Shown here: positions 50,401-61,536 of the stretch, piece after piece
Numbering within the stretch: position 1 is the first letter of the stretch
Layout of the letters: each line of letters begins with the position of its first letter
Origin: Argopecten irradians
Taxonomy: Eukaryota; Mollusca; Bivalvia; Pectinida; Pectinidae
NCBI RefSeq assembly: GCF_041381155.1
Contig: NC_091142.1
Span: 36,505,604 to 36,569,603 of the forward strand
Reading direction: 5' to 3'
Length of the DNA stretch: 64,000 bases
Translations under genes and position numbers: made by a program
Notes under the pieces: model-generated
Seen by the model: only the letters and a program-made list of their open reading frames with translations
What the model was told of the DNA's origin: nothing
The model's database searches: none

Positions 50401-53400
50401 ATATTGCCTTTATTTCCCCAGGCAGCCGAACACGTACTGGGCTCAGTGCTGTGTGCCCCAGGCTGTTTCAGTGTGTATAGAGTTCGCTCTATCCGGGATA
50501 TCGTTACTACCTATGCTTCAGAGGTGGAGAAGGCTTTCGAGTTCCTCACCAAAGACATGGGAGAGGATCGCTGGTTTTGCACACTGCTGGTGAGCACCCA
50601 TTTTATTTGCAACGTAATAGTTACTTTCTCTTTGTGTTCATACTGAAAATGAATTTGTTGCAGATCGATTTCTTTTTCTTAAACTCCGATAATGGCACGA
50701 AAAAGTGATGTTATCGTAACGTCGAAAAAAGTGACATCAATGCTTTGAGAATTTCGTTTTATTTGTTTTCCTATTTAATCTAATTTTCTGATTGGCTGAT
50801 TATGTTTTCTTTTATACCTCTATGAAAATAAGAATCCCATAATGATGTCAATTTCGTGACATCACTGTTAATGTCTGGACGTTGCATACTTGCAATGGAA
50901 ATAATCAATTGAATCGTGCATTAAAATGCGTTTTATGTTGAAGTCTAAAAAATGACTTAAATTAATTGGTTGCATTATTTTATTTTTAATTTCATTGGGG
51001 AATCAAAATAAATCACAATTTTTTTAGGAATCCACATAATCTACTTACTGTTTTCACACCTCAATAAAAAATAGTGACAGTAATACACAAGTATATAGAA
51101 TCTAGTAATAATTAATATAAGTTCTTGTATACAAACAAACTGATCTGATACGCTGCGGAAAAAAGTGAATAGAGTGGAAAGGACTTATTCCGCTCAGGGA
51201 TATTATCTGCCCTAAGATTTTTTTTTAATTTTTTCCCCCTTTTTTTCTTTCTTTTTTTTCTTTATTATTAATAGTTGTCAGAAAAACTAATACATGATCT
51301 TGAAAGTTGGACTTACAAATGATTTGATAATTAGAACTAATTAATACTGGTTGATGGTTTTTTCCTTTAAAAATAAAAAATAAAACAAATGTATATGCTA
51401 CTTTCTTTTTGAATACGAATATGTTTTACCCAAAAACACCTTGCGAAATAATATAACTTGGAAACAAAACTTGTCACGACCACAATACCATTACATTTAT
51501 ACATAACGGTGGCGCTACTGTTAGTGGCACTAAAGGAGATCGGTCGGTACATTTCAAGATAACAACTCCAAATACACTCCTTATAACCAGGTACAAAGTG
51601 GGTGGAGGATCGAGTACTGTGCGACTGCCGAGAACTGGACACACTGTCCAGAGGAGTTTGAGGAATTCTACAAACAGAGGAGAAGATGGATCGCGTCCAC
51701 TATTGCTAACTTGATGTTGTTAGTCCAGGAGTGGAAGAAGATCAGCATGTTTAACTATCGGGTTTCTTTACCTTTCCTCATCTACCAGGCCTTGCTTCTG
51801 TTGTCGACGCTGATTAGTCCAAGTGTTATCGTACTTATTGTGTCAGGTAATTCCATTGGTTGATGTTCTTGTTAAATTAAGTTTACTAAAATGTATATAT
51901 ATATATATATTTATACTGATATGAAAACATCAAACATTATACGTCGACACTCAATCAAGGATCATGAAACATTCTTAAGTCTAAAACCATCTTAAATTAA
52001 GACTTAGCCAATCACAGACGACGTTACAAAAAAGTGCTACGTCATTGTTGATTGACTAAGCAACATTTTAAGTGTAAGACTGTTTCATGATCCTTGGGTA
52101 AGTATATTTTCCAGTCTTCCTCAATAGTAAAGAGCTCAGAAATTTCTGAAACACTGTTTATTAATCAAAATTCAAAATCAATTAAACAGTTGAAATTATT
52201 TCTGTTGTTAAAAAGTATGAGCCAGTGTCCATGTGATCTTAATGTTCTGTGTATGACATTTAGGAGGACTGTATTACGCCTGGAACCTTGACGGGATGTC
52301 CACCATTTTCCTGCAGTGCGTGTTGTGTATGGGCTTCGCGATCCTCTGTTTGTATTTTTCAAACAATACACAATTGCAAGTAAGTTAATATCAAATATTT
52401 ACATTACTAATGTACAATAGCCTTATGCGTACCATGGGATATCATAAATCACACAATGTATGTTAACGCCATATCATGTCAAACATATGACAGCCAATAC
52501 TTAAGTTTTATATCCTTTTTTTTAGTTTAAGCATCAATCTACTAATTGATAATGTAAAACATTTTAATATACAGATAGCGAAACTTCTGACGTTTTTGTA
52601 CGCATGCGTCATGATGGCAGTGGCGGTAGGAACGGCACAACAAGTGGTGAAGGATCTAGAGAATCACTTGCATGGGGGCAAGATAGACGCATCAGGTAAT
52701 GGCCGCTATCATACAAACTAACCGGTATAGACGAAGGCTTATCATGATATTAAACCTGTATTAAAATAATTATATATCTTTTTGATATAGTCACTTTCTA
52801 ATATCTTGATATAATAGCTTCGTGATTTAACAAGTAAAAAATGTTCTATCAGTAACTTCAGTGCGAAAAACCTAGTATAATATTAGTATGATATATTTAA
52901 CTTTCCTTTGTTGTCTCAAATTCTGAAACAGCGAAAAGCAGAGCCATTTAATACATATATAAAATACATTAATGACAACATAATTAAGAAAAGTATGTGC
53001 TTTTCTATGTCAGATATAAGTGCTGATATACAAATCTCCATGACAAGTCTCTACCTCGGCAGTTTGATTCTGTTCTTCATGATTGCTGGAATACTCCACC
53101 CACGGGACTTCATGTGTCTTCTCCATGGCTTCTGGTACCTTATGTGTCTTCCGTCCGGATATCTCATTCTGAACATCTACAGCGTCTGTAACATCACGGA
53201 CAGGTCGTGGGGTACGTCGATGACATGAAATGATATATAGTATTAGACTGTGTATGTAACATCACGGGAAGATGGTAGAGTATGGCATTGACATGGAATG
53301 ATGTGTGCATAGTATTAGACCGTGTATGTAACATCACGGACATATGGTAGGGTATGCCAATGAAAAGGTATGATATAAATAATAGTAGACTCGACAGGTC

Positions 53401-56400
53401 GTGGAGTACTTCATTTCTTCCCTCTACCAGATAGTACCAGATAGGTAGTATCAAACAGTATATCTAATATTTAGAGAGGACGAATGGTAATATAGTGACA
53501 TATTTCATTATTCGTCATGGTTTTTTAACTTTAGTTAATAGATTTTAATTCGTCGTTAAAGGTACCCGGGAAGAAAAAGAACCTATATCATTTTCTGACA
53601 TGCAGTCCTGGTATGAAGTGTTCGAAGAAAAAGCGAAGAAAATATTTTTGTAAGTATTTTTGCCTGTTTATCAATATTTCTATATCTTTCTGTTTACCTC
53701 TCATCATTTATCTCTTATTATCCTGATGTATAAAAAACGCTGAGATGTACTAAAGGAATGCATCACAACTACATAAAGGAACTCAAACAAGTGTTTGCTT
53801 CTCTTGACATTGAAATAAATTTTTTTTTAATTTGAAGTTTTATAAGATTATTTTGAATATCATTGGCGAGCACAAATCACATTTTTGGCAGATGTTTAAT
53901 CTAAGGACTCTTTGAACTGTGGTTAAATCATCCTAATTTGCTTCCTAAAAGTTTGGAGAAGAGGATGTATTGAGAATACTTACAGTAGTAAAAAACTCGA
54001 TTCAACTAGTTTGATAAAGTAATTCCATCAATTAAAATAAATATCATATGTTACATAACTAGAAGAAGTCTAATGATACAGATGTCATGATGACGTTGTA
54101 GGAACACGTTGATGTTACGTAACATAGGACATGGCTATATAACCATTTGGCTACATCTTATCACATAGATAGACATTTACACAATTTGCATCTGATATTT
54201 GTTAATAAATATTTTAACAAGAACACAACAATATTTTGATATGTATACATGTTATAGAAATATCAAATAAACTATTGACAAGTCATAATAAAATAAGCTT
54301 TTTTATCCTGTGCACGTTTCTTTTATTTACTATTTTATAATATTTTCATAACGTCGCAGGAATATGACAATACCAATTACCATTTATTTTGTGTACCATC
54401 TTTACGTGTTGTTTTGTTTCAAAGTTGTTGTAAGAAAGATGAGTCGACCAAAACACACGATCAAAACTCCACATCGTCTACACATCGACATCGGGACACG
54501 TCTTTGTCAGAAACAAATGACAAAATCAATTCCAACTTTAAAGAATTAGTCATTGCTGAAGCCAAGGAGGAACAAAGAAGTAAGTTTTTTTTCAGTCACT
54601 ATGATTCATTTGCCAAGCCAGTGCTGTTATAACATTAGTAAAGAAACATTTCGACCTTACCATCCATATCCAAATAGATATGGTTGAAAGACCCATCATA
54701 TTGCTGCAAATCCAACATAATTTGAAAGTGTTTGAAACACTAATACTCATGTAGATTAATTCGGGGTTTAAGTTTTATTCCAGTGTTAAATTATTATTAT
54801 ATCATACTAATGAAATAACTTTGTTTGGTTATAGTAAACCTAAAGACACAAATGAAAAGTACAAGGTAAAATACGAGAAAAATGAGGTCAATTATATGTC
54901 AATTTTGCAGAAAATGAATAGAGTATTAATACAGCTGTTAGCGACCGTTACGTTTTGTAGAAAGCAGTAATTATTTGGGTCCTATTATGAAATTTGATAT
55001 TTAAAATTTAATATTTTTTGTAATCAAAGAAATAATTATGTAAGCAGCATACATTTCGCTAGAGTAATGCATTTCCCATTTGTTTCCATTTTGACTTTTA
55101 AAATAAAATAATAATATTTAAACCATTAATAACTCTTTAAAACTCGTTCAATTAGCCTCTATTTCTGTTGATAGGTAAGAACACTATACATCCTGCTGAT
55201 CGAGAAACAAAAGAACAACCTGCACACCTCCTCCCTGAACCCATCCCCATGACAGTAGACCAATGGCTGGATCAGGACTTCAAGGTAAACATATACAGGT
55301 GTCGGATTAGACAGGTGTCACTGTACTTATTTTGTCGATGCTTATACCAGAATTGCCTGAGAGGTTTACACTTATATATAAAGGTGTCGGATTAGAGAGA
55401 TGTCACTGTACCTATTTTGTTAATGGAGACATGATTGATCCACCTACCACGTCTAAATCATTTAACAAAAAGGCTGACAAAATAGCACGCACCTTTTATT
55501 AAGAGATGTAAACTCACATCTAAAATGAGTTAACGTGCGTAAAAATGATATTACACTTTTATCGAATAATAGAAATATAGTTAATGTGCATACTTTACTG
55601 AAAACTTATGCTATATCCATCCGATGAACGCTTGATGAAACCAAAGCATGCAAAATCTGCTTCGACAGAGATTTACTGTGAAAGTCAGGGAAACGGAAAA
55701 AACTTTCAACATTTATGTGATGTCAAACTTTTTCTCGCAATCCCACACCAGTATCATTCCGCTGTGTTATGATAGAGTCATAGTTTCTTTGTTGTGTTTT
55801 TCTGTTTTCTTTTCTTGCAATTTGTCGCTTTTATCAAATCATACGGTATTTTATAGGATGAATATGGACCACTATTCAAGAAGCACGGATTCGAAAATAC
55901 TCTGTATATAAGTGGGATGAACGAAAGGGACTTAAAAAATATAGGCATCAGAAAGAAAGCCCACGTGACGTTTTTACTTGAAATTATTCGAGATCTTCCA
56001 GAATTCCGCATTGAAATTAAAGTTCCGGTAAGTATTTACAGTACAAGTCAAATTTAGCCTGATTAAAGTAATGTACGCTTTGAAATAATCGACTGTAATC
56101 TTTCACTGAAAAACGATAAGTTTTATATTGCCCACCCTCGTTATATCAGTTTAGTGAATTGCGTTGTGCATGCACTTCAGAAAACATGTCTTCTTTCCTT
56201 TTCAGAATAACGTGAAAGACTGGCTACATGATATAGGACTCGAACAATACTTTGATAGGTTTGAAAATAACAAAATCATCACTGCTAAAGATTTAGAGGT
56301 CCTGAAGTCATTTTCACGAAGAGAAATTGAAACAGAGTTGAAAATAACAAAAGCAGGTATGTTTATCCATCGTCCCTCATCAGCAGCTGTGTTTTATACA

Positions 56401-59400
56401 ACACATAGCCGTTTGTAAAAGTAGAATCAGTAAGACAACCACCAAGTCGATTTATCTGTGTGGTCAAGAGGGTTTGTCGCTACATAGCCTTACATAAACA
56501 ATCAAACATGTCTACAAAGGTCACCCGTGGTACATAGATCTTTATAGCCAAGTGGTATTTATACACAGATCAAAGTGTGTTAATATTGGGGCCTCATGAA
56601 AGTGGTATTATTGAGCAGGTGGTCTTTATAGAAAGGTTGTCGCTAATATTGTACAGTATATCCGGTCATTTTTATTATTAAAAGCTTCACTATCTACATG
56701 TTCATACAAAATGATTCACATTTTAGTTATAAGATTGTTATTAACCTAAGACGTGTAATTGTATGGATTGTGGGCTTGAAAATACTGACAGAGTGTTGAA
56801 AACGTCACTTATGTTCATTAAAGACCTCAAACACTTTCGTAGTTTGAAAAGTATACAAGCTCCTATAGCATAAAAATCGCGTTATATGTTCTAATTAACT
56901 TTAAAGCCATATTAGGCCAAAAAATATGTCGGTTTAGGGTTACCCGACCGACCCTAATTTTTTTTACCCCGGCCCTAATTTTTTCCTTCTTTTCTTCGAA
57001 AAAATAATAATTAAAAAGTCGAGATTTCGATCTCAGACTCCGGTTCCGGCCATCATTTTAGAGTGAAAGAACACTAAAAAAAGAAAAGAAAATTCTTCCG
57101 ACCGACCGACCCTATTTTTTTGCCAATGTAACCCTAAACAGACATATTTTTGGCCTTTCTTAATTTGACGTGATAGAATTTTATTTAGAATTAACCTCTT
57201 ACTTTGCTTAGTTTACAATTTACCGACTGCTTCATTGGGTTTATCATCTCATAAACTAAGCAAAGTAAGAGGTTAATCTTTAATTATATTTACAATATTT
57301 TCTTTAAACAATAAAATCAACCAAAACGTCAGATACAATCATTTACCGTATGTTATTCGCCGTCAAAATATACTGCCGTCATGTTTATCCATGCACAATA
57401 GCCATTCAAAAAAGTGCGCCGTTGACTGACAGCTTAATCCCGCCCTTTTTTCCACGACTTCACAAAAATAGTTCTCATATCTCAGTTAATTTATTCATGT
57501 CACGTAGTAATAATACATTCAAAAAATAAATGTGTTTTATTGTATGTCTCCGATTGTCACGTACATTTGTTATTTGTAAACATTAACACGTGATTTTGTG
57601 GATTGACAAAGGAAGTGCGCCGATATTTACAGGTAAACATTAACACGTGATTTTGTGGATTGACAAAGGAAGTGCGCCGATATTTACAGGTATTCATACG
57701 TACCGAATCGGGTCACGTTCTGCACTCAAGTTATTGGGAAATAAACAAATCTGTCCAATAAAGTTTATCGATCCAGAAACAGTGGCAATTGTAATTATAT
57801 ACGGTTGTAGTTTGGGTTAATGCATATGAAGGCAAAATGTATATATAAAATCTTTCCATGTTTTGAATACATTAAATTATTGTTTATATTGTTCTTTTAA
57901 ATAGGTCACATAGCACGACTTCTGAACGCTATTAAACATCTTAGAAATCCTACAACAGGTCTGTATAATTATAATCTGTATAATTGGAAACTCATAAAGT
58001 ATTTAGCCGATTGCCTGTAGGCTATACGTACAGTATCAAAATATTTCTTTGCATAACACAAAAGTTGTTCAAAATAAATTTTCGTGATTTTACTTTTACA
58101 ATAAAACAAATTGAGTTATGTTGCAGATATCTTATCCAATTATTCTATTTGGCAAATGACTGAGCTGCTTTTAAAATTCCCCGCGAAACCGTTTTGTAAT
58201 TATGACACCATAATACTTGACGTACAATTCTATGAGTGTAGCATATGAAATCAAATTATACATAAAAAAACTTTTCTATACCAAACATTAAATATACTTT
58301 CATGTGTTTATCTGTGGAATATTTAAGAAACGTAGTTTGACAGAATAAAATGGTGTATGTGGCGTTACCATTTTCTTCGTACAGAGGAACTCAAGCGAAT
58401 CGAAGTAAAACGAGCCCTGAATTCGATAGCTTTCTTTGAAATGTCGATTATAAACCCGGACGAGAACGCCTTCTGGGCCACACTCAGAGAAACGTGTCTA
58501 CAACCAGGCTCGGCGGCGTTTGGACATACAGAGGAGCTCATGCGTAAGTAAAAATTACTCCTCTTATATACTGTAAACTTCCTTAATTCTGCGGCACCTG
58601 AACTTCGCCTTTTCATGCCGAACTTCCTTTTCACAACGATTCAGTTTCGCAATATAGACTTCTATCTTAATAAAAAAAAATCTACATTTTCGAGTCCGCG
58701 AAAATCACACGCACACCAAAATTAATTGGTCTATGATAAAATATAATTCGAATGTCCAAGTATGGTCATGTGGTACAAGATGTAAGATTCAACATTAACC
58801 ATTGTCAAGTAAACTAGGGGAAATGTTTTCGATCGCAGACAAATGCAACAATGAAATGGCTGTGGAAAGAGATATGATATCTATCAAAAACATTTATTCA
58901 TGTCGCAAATTTTCACTCTAATTTCATTGCAATCTGTGTCGAATACAAAATGTTTATCAAACAAATGTATTAGAAAACCTTTACTTTACTACTTTGTAAT
59001 TATAAGTTTAACAATTCATAAAACAGAAAGTTCTTTACTTGATGCTTCATCTGTTTGTCATGTATTCACAACGCTTCATTCGTGTTTGTTTTAGAAAAAC
59101 TTGGAGAATTAAGGAACAATTTTCTCATGACTCTCGCTGTCTCTAATATGTTATGGTTGATTCTGTTGGCGACCCTGGCAACTAAACTGGAACTGAAGAT
59201 GTATGGCACGGATCCCATAGGTAATATATAATACAATAACTTCTACGTCATACATGGTAGCTCTTCAAACTAGAGAAAATGGTGGTATTATCAATTTAAA
59301 TTACAGTCAGATTTAAATGAAAACAAAGGGAACTAGAAATTGTCACCGGGACAATTTGACGGGCGTTTCACCTAAAAGCTTCTTCGTTCAAGGTCATTTA

Positions 59401-61042
59401 TAAAACACTTGGTAGCGCTTAGTTTCAACGTACCAAAATTCAAATACCAGGTCTTAGGCCTTTCAGAACTTTACAATAAGTCATTTGAAGATTTTAGGAT
59501 TGTTAGCCCGAGTGCCCTTTGATATAGGTCAAGGTCAATCACATTAACAAACTTGGTAGGCATTTATGTCAGCATGCTTCATGCTTAATATTAGGTCTCT
59601 AGGCCTTCTAGAAATTGAGATGAAGATTTTTTAATGATTTTGTCGAAAAATTGCATTTTTGAACTTTGTCCCTTATTTCCAACCGGAAGTTGACGTTTTA
59701 CAGAAAAGTTGCTGCAATATGAATTGTTTCATTTTTAATTCTACATAACATATCCAAAAATGAAAGTAATTGGCTTTGTGGTTAACGAGCTACGGCTGTC
59801 TCAATGAGCTGAATTTTCACAGGATTATTTTCATAACTCTACAATCGCACGCACTCTGTGACCTTTGATGAAGGTCAAGCTCGTTTATTTTTTCAAACCC
59901 GATAGTCAACTACCTAAGGTTACTTCATGCAAATCATGAAGCCTCTATACTATGTACAACTTCTTTACAAAATCTTCAGAATGGCATACTTAATCGATGT
60001 TATGCAACAAAATTGGAAAATAATTGAATAATAAAAAAAATCTTAAAATAGTCACTTTTTTGTAAATTTTGACCTCTAGCGAGCTTTTTTAAGAGACATA
60101 TTTTGTGGAAACATGTTGAAATAAAAGTTAGGTATGTTCATTCCTTACAACAAAATTCCTTCAGATTTGAAATAGCTTTCATACTTTTTGAGTTATAGCA
60201 GTTTTTGTGTTTTTATGTTTTACGTCATGGCGGCCATATTGGAATTTTTGACCTACTTTATTTTGTTCATGGATCACCTTCTGATACATAGTTTTAACAC
60301 ACTGAAATTTTTTTATCCTATGTCTTACCGTTTGATCGATTAAGCGTTCACAAAAACAGGAAGAAGAATAATAATAAGAATAATAAGAATAAGAAACTTA
60401 ACGAAAACAATAGGGCTTTTGGTGAAAAGCCCTAATGAATAATAATAAGAATAAGAAACTTAACGAAAACAGTAGGTCTTTTCACAAATAGTGAAAAGCC
60501 CTAAAAATTTCATAATCATATAACAACATCCAGTCATTTATTATTTACTAAAGAAAGCTGTAAAAGTATGCAAATATTATGTGGAAATCCAAGGACGAAT
60601 AAATTGCAATATATCAATACCAACGGATTGAAAATTATATTGTTATTTATCTTATTGACATATTTTCTATATTGACTTTCATTAACGGACATTCAACATT
60701 TATTTGCCAGGCTTGTTGTTCCTGAGTATCTTCGAGTCTCTGTTCGTCATCCAGTTTATAGGAATGATATTACACCGTTCGATCACACTGGGTCACTACT
60801 GTGCACGTGCCCCGTACAAGTTTGGACAGTCCTACAATCGGTTAAGCGCGTGGAAACTTCGAGATATTAAGGTGGATCTATCAATAAATGACCTCAAAAC
60901 TGCACACAAAAGAGCGCTCAGCTTTGCTAAAGAAAAAAATATGAAGATTAAGACAATGTTTAGCTCCCCAATGAACTTTTTCAAGCGTAACGGAACAGTA
61001 AAAAAGGGAGAAGATATGATGAGCCTACTTGAGAACAGCTAA
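41476..61042 (+). CDS. chitin synthase with two SAM domains
   Basis: The enzyme polymerises UDP-GlcNAc into chitin at the plasma membrane. I joined 21 exons with consistent phases into 1,471 aa. Residues 1-90 are polar and Ser/Thr-rich. TM1 is about 94-121 and TM2 about 139-157, and exon 2 adds several more. The GT2 core has ICTTMYRE (528-535), HVFFDGG, LTTDADVDF, GEDRWFCTLL (784-793) and KQRRRW (to 826). A five-helix cluster (about 840-1020) leads to SWGTRE (W1023). SAM1 is about 1131-1190 and SAM2 about 1200-1264. FW near 1290 and two final helices (about 1330-1400) follow, then a basic tail. The EDR, QRRRW and WGTRE motifs of animal chitin synthases are intact. I see no myosin motor domain, which some mollusc paralogues carry. 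SAM domains suggest oligomerisation or scaffold binding (inference). The start was chosen as the first ATG of the open exon; an upstream non-coding exon is possible. Confidence 0.95.
45407..48866. repeat. 45-bp minisatellite in a chitin synthase intron, about 77 copies
   Basis: The 45-bp unit contains TGTCGTCCGA, a variable GGCTG/CGCTG/GGCAG/GACTG/CTCTA word, TATTACA(T/A)GG, CTAACTTTACAATACTCTCA. It begins about 50 bp after the donor of the 45210-45358 exon and fills about 88% of the 3.9-kb intron. Copies are over 90% alike by eye and differ mainly at the variable word and at CATGG/CAAGG. Length variants (44, 46 and 43 bp) occur only after about 47.6 kb. All plus-strand frames are open over long spans because 45 is divisible by three. 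It shows no clear similarity to the 18.5-25.6 kb array despite the equal period. Confidence 0.97.
51957..52095. repeat. 139-bp foldback element in chitin synthase intron
   Basis: AAGGATCATGAAACA at 51957 is the perfect complement of 52081-52095. The similarity continues inward through CTTAAG/TTAAG-type sequence for about 28 bp. It resembles a short MITE. It lies between coding exons 9 and 10 and leaves the splice sites intact. Confidence 0.65.
53187..53400 (+). repeat. minisatellite seeded from the SWG-coding exon end
   Basis: TGTAACATCACGG occurs at 53187 (inside the exon), 53255 and 53327, so the periods are 68 and 72 bp. Each copy continues into a G-rich GGT(C/A)G(T)GG-like segment, a (T)GACATG(G)AATGAT block and AGTATTAGAC. 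A last partial copy ends GACAGGTCGTGGAGTAC near 53400. The exon's last 25 bases and its donor are therefore the first unit of an intronic tandem repeat. Confidence 0.75.
56914..57156. mobile_element. 243-bp inverted-repeat element in chitin synthase intron
   Basis: The left end, AGGCCAAAAAATATGTCGGT, continues TTAGGGTTAC. The right end is its near-perfect complement (GTAACCCTAAACAGACATAT, TTTTTGGCCT). It is therefore a roughly 30-bp terminal inverted repeat with no coding capacity. CCGACCGACC runs lie inside each end. The target duplication is unclear. Confidence 0.75.
57190..57277. repeat. perfect 26-bp inverted repeat (hairpin)
   Basis: 57190-57215 (ATTAACCTCTTACTTTGC and 8 more bases) is the exact reverse complement of 57252-57277, with a 36-nt loop. 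It lies 34 bp from the neighbouring inverted-repeat element. Perfect arms suggest recent origin or selection. Confidence 0.85.
57577..57690 (+). repeat. perfect tandem duplication of 57 bp
   Basis: 57577-57633 is repeated without a mismatch at 57634-57690 (unit starts TAAACATTAACACGTGATTT). Each unit contains one CACGTG hexamer. Identity implies a recent event or an assembly artefact. Confidence 0.9.
59330..60504. mobile_element. non-autonomous, possibly Helitron-like element
   Basis: The left part begins near a GAACTAG motif and a short palindrome (AAATTGTC / GACAATTT around 59337-59357). The right part ends in an AATAATAAGA-rich tract, then ACAATAGGGCTTTTGGTGAAA and AGCCCTAA (60435). The end forms a hairpin, finishes in CTAA and is followed by T. 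A second copy of the end follows directly and stops at 60504. A 3' hairpin plus CTRR is the Helitron signature (family knowledge). The 5' terminus is not certain. It lies in the last intron of the chitin synthase. Confidence 0.4.
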
Positions 61043-61204
61043 ATGTCCACTGAACAGAACATTTGGTGACATTTAATTTTTGAACATTAATTGTTCAAGG
61101 TGCCCTTATATATGCATGCTGTCAAAATATATAAACCAAGCCGATAGTTGGTATGAAAAAGGTATTTTACATGCATATCTAAAGCATTCAAAACCACCCT
61201 TCAC

Positions 61205-61536
61205 TTAAAGTGAACAGTCGGGCAAGGAAAGTTAAAGTTTGTAAAAATGGAGTGAATGTATCCGGCATAATTTCTTATGGAATAGAAATATAAAATCCCC
61301 CGTCAAAACCTCTCTGCATGCGAAGAAACTAATTTATGGTTTAGGAATCCTAAAATGTCCTCCCGACTGACTATGTCCTTGGTTACATTTCCACGCAGCC
61401 TCGCTTTCAGAGTTATTTCAATGGTCAGAACTGGGCAACCTAAGCAGAACTTGACCGTCGTTTTAATATGTGAGAACATTTGGAATGCCAATGAACGCAC
61501 TTAGACTGGTTTTCTTTGCCCGACTATTCACTTTAA
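61205..61536. mobile_element. MITE-like element, family A, copy 2
   Basis: This 332-bp relative of 26648-26992 is in the same orientation. It starts TTAAAGTGAACAGTCGGGCA and ends TTTGCCCGACTATTCACTTTAA, with TTAA at both ends. It lies 162 bp after the chitin synthase stop and may be transcribed in its 3' UTR. Confidence 0.85.

Larger units (their letters stand above)
55175..57958 (+). other. exons encoding two tandem SAM domains
   Basis: SAM1 spans exons 55175-55284 and 55857-56027 (VDQWLDQDF, YGPLFKKHGF, DLKNIGIRKKAHVTFLLEII). SAM2 spans 56206-56356 and 57905-57958 (VKDWLHDIGLEQYFDRF, NKIITAKDLEVL, GHIARLLNAIKHL). Both have the W-L start, the buried Y/F core and the C-terminal helix of the fold. 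They lie between the five-helix membrane cluster and the last two helices of the chitin synthase, so probably on one face of the membrane, most likely the cytoplasmic side with the catalytic core (inference). Confidence 0.85.
41476..61042 (+). other. exon map of the chitin synthase
   Basis: Coding exons: 41476-42009, 42343-43266, 43864-44010, 44373-44535, 45210-45358, 49278-49374, 49662-49858, 50422-50589, 51591-51846, 52264-52379, 52575-52695, 53014-53211, 53562-53649, 54425-54579, 55175-55284, 55857-56027, 56206-56356, 57905-57958, 58385-58543, 59095-59220, 60711-61042 (stop TAA 61040-61042). All introns are GT-AG. Exon lengths sum to 4,416 nt, an exact multiple of three, and each phase matches the next. 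The least certain joins are the short exons at 43864 (acceptor CCGATAG) and 57905 (54 nt). Confidence 0.88.
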
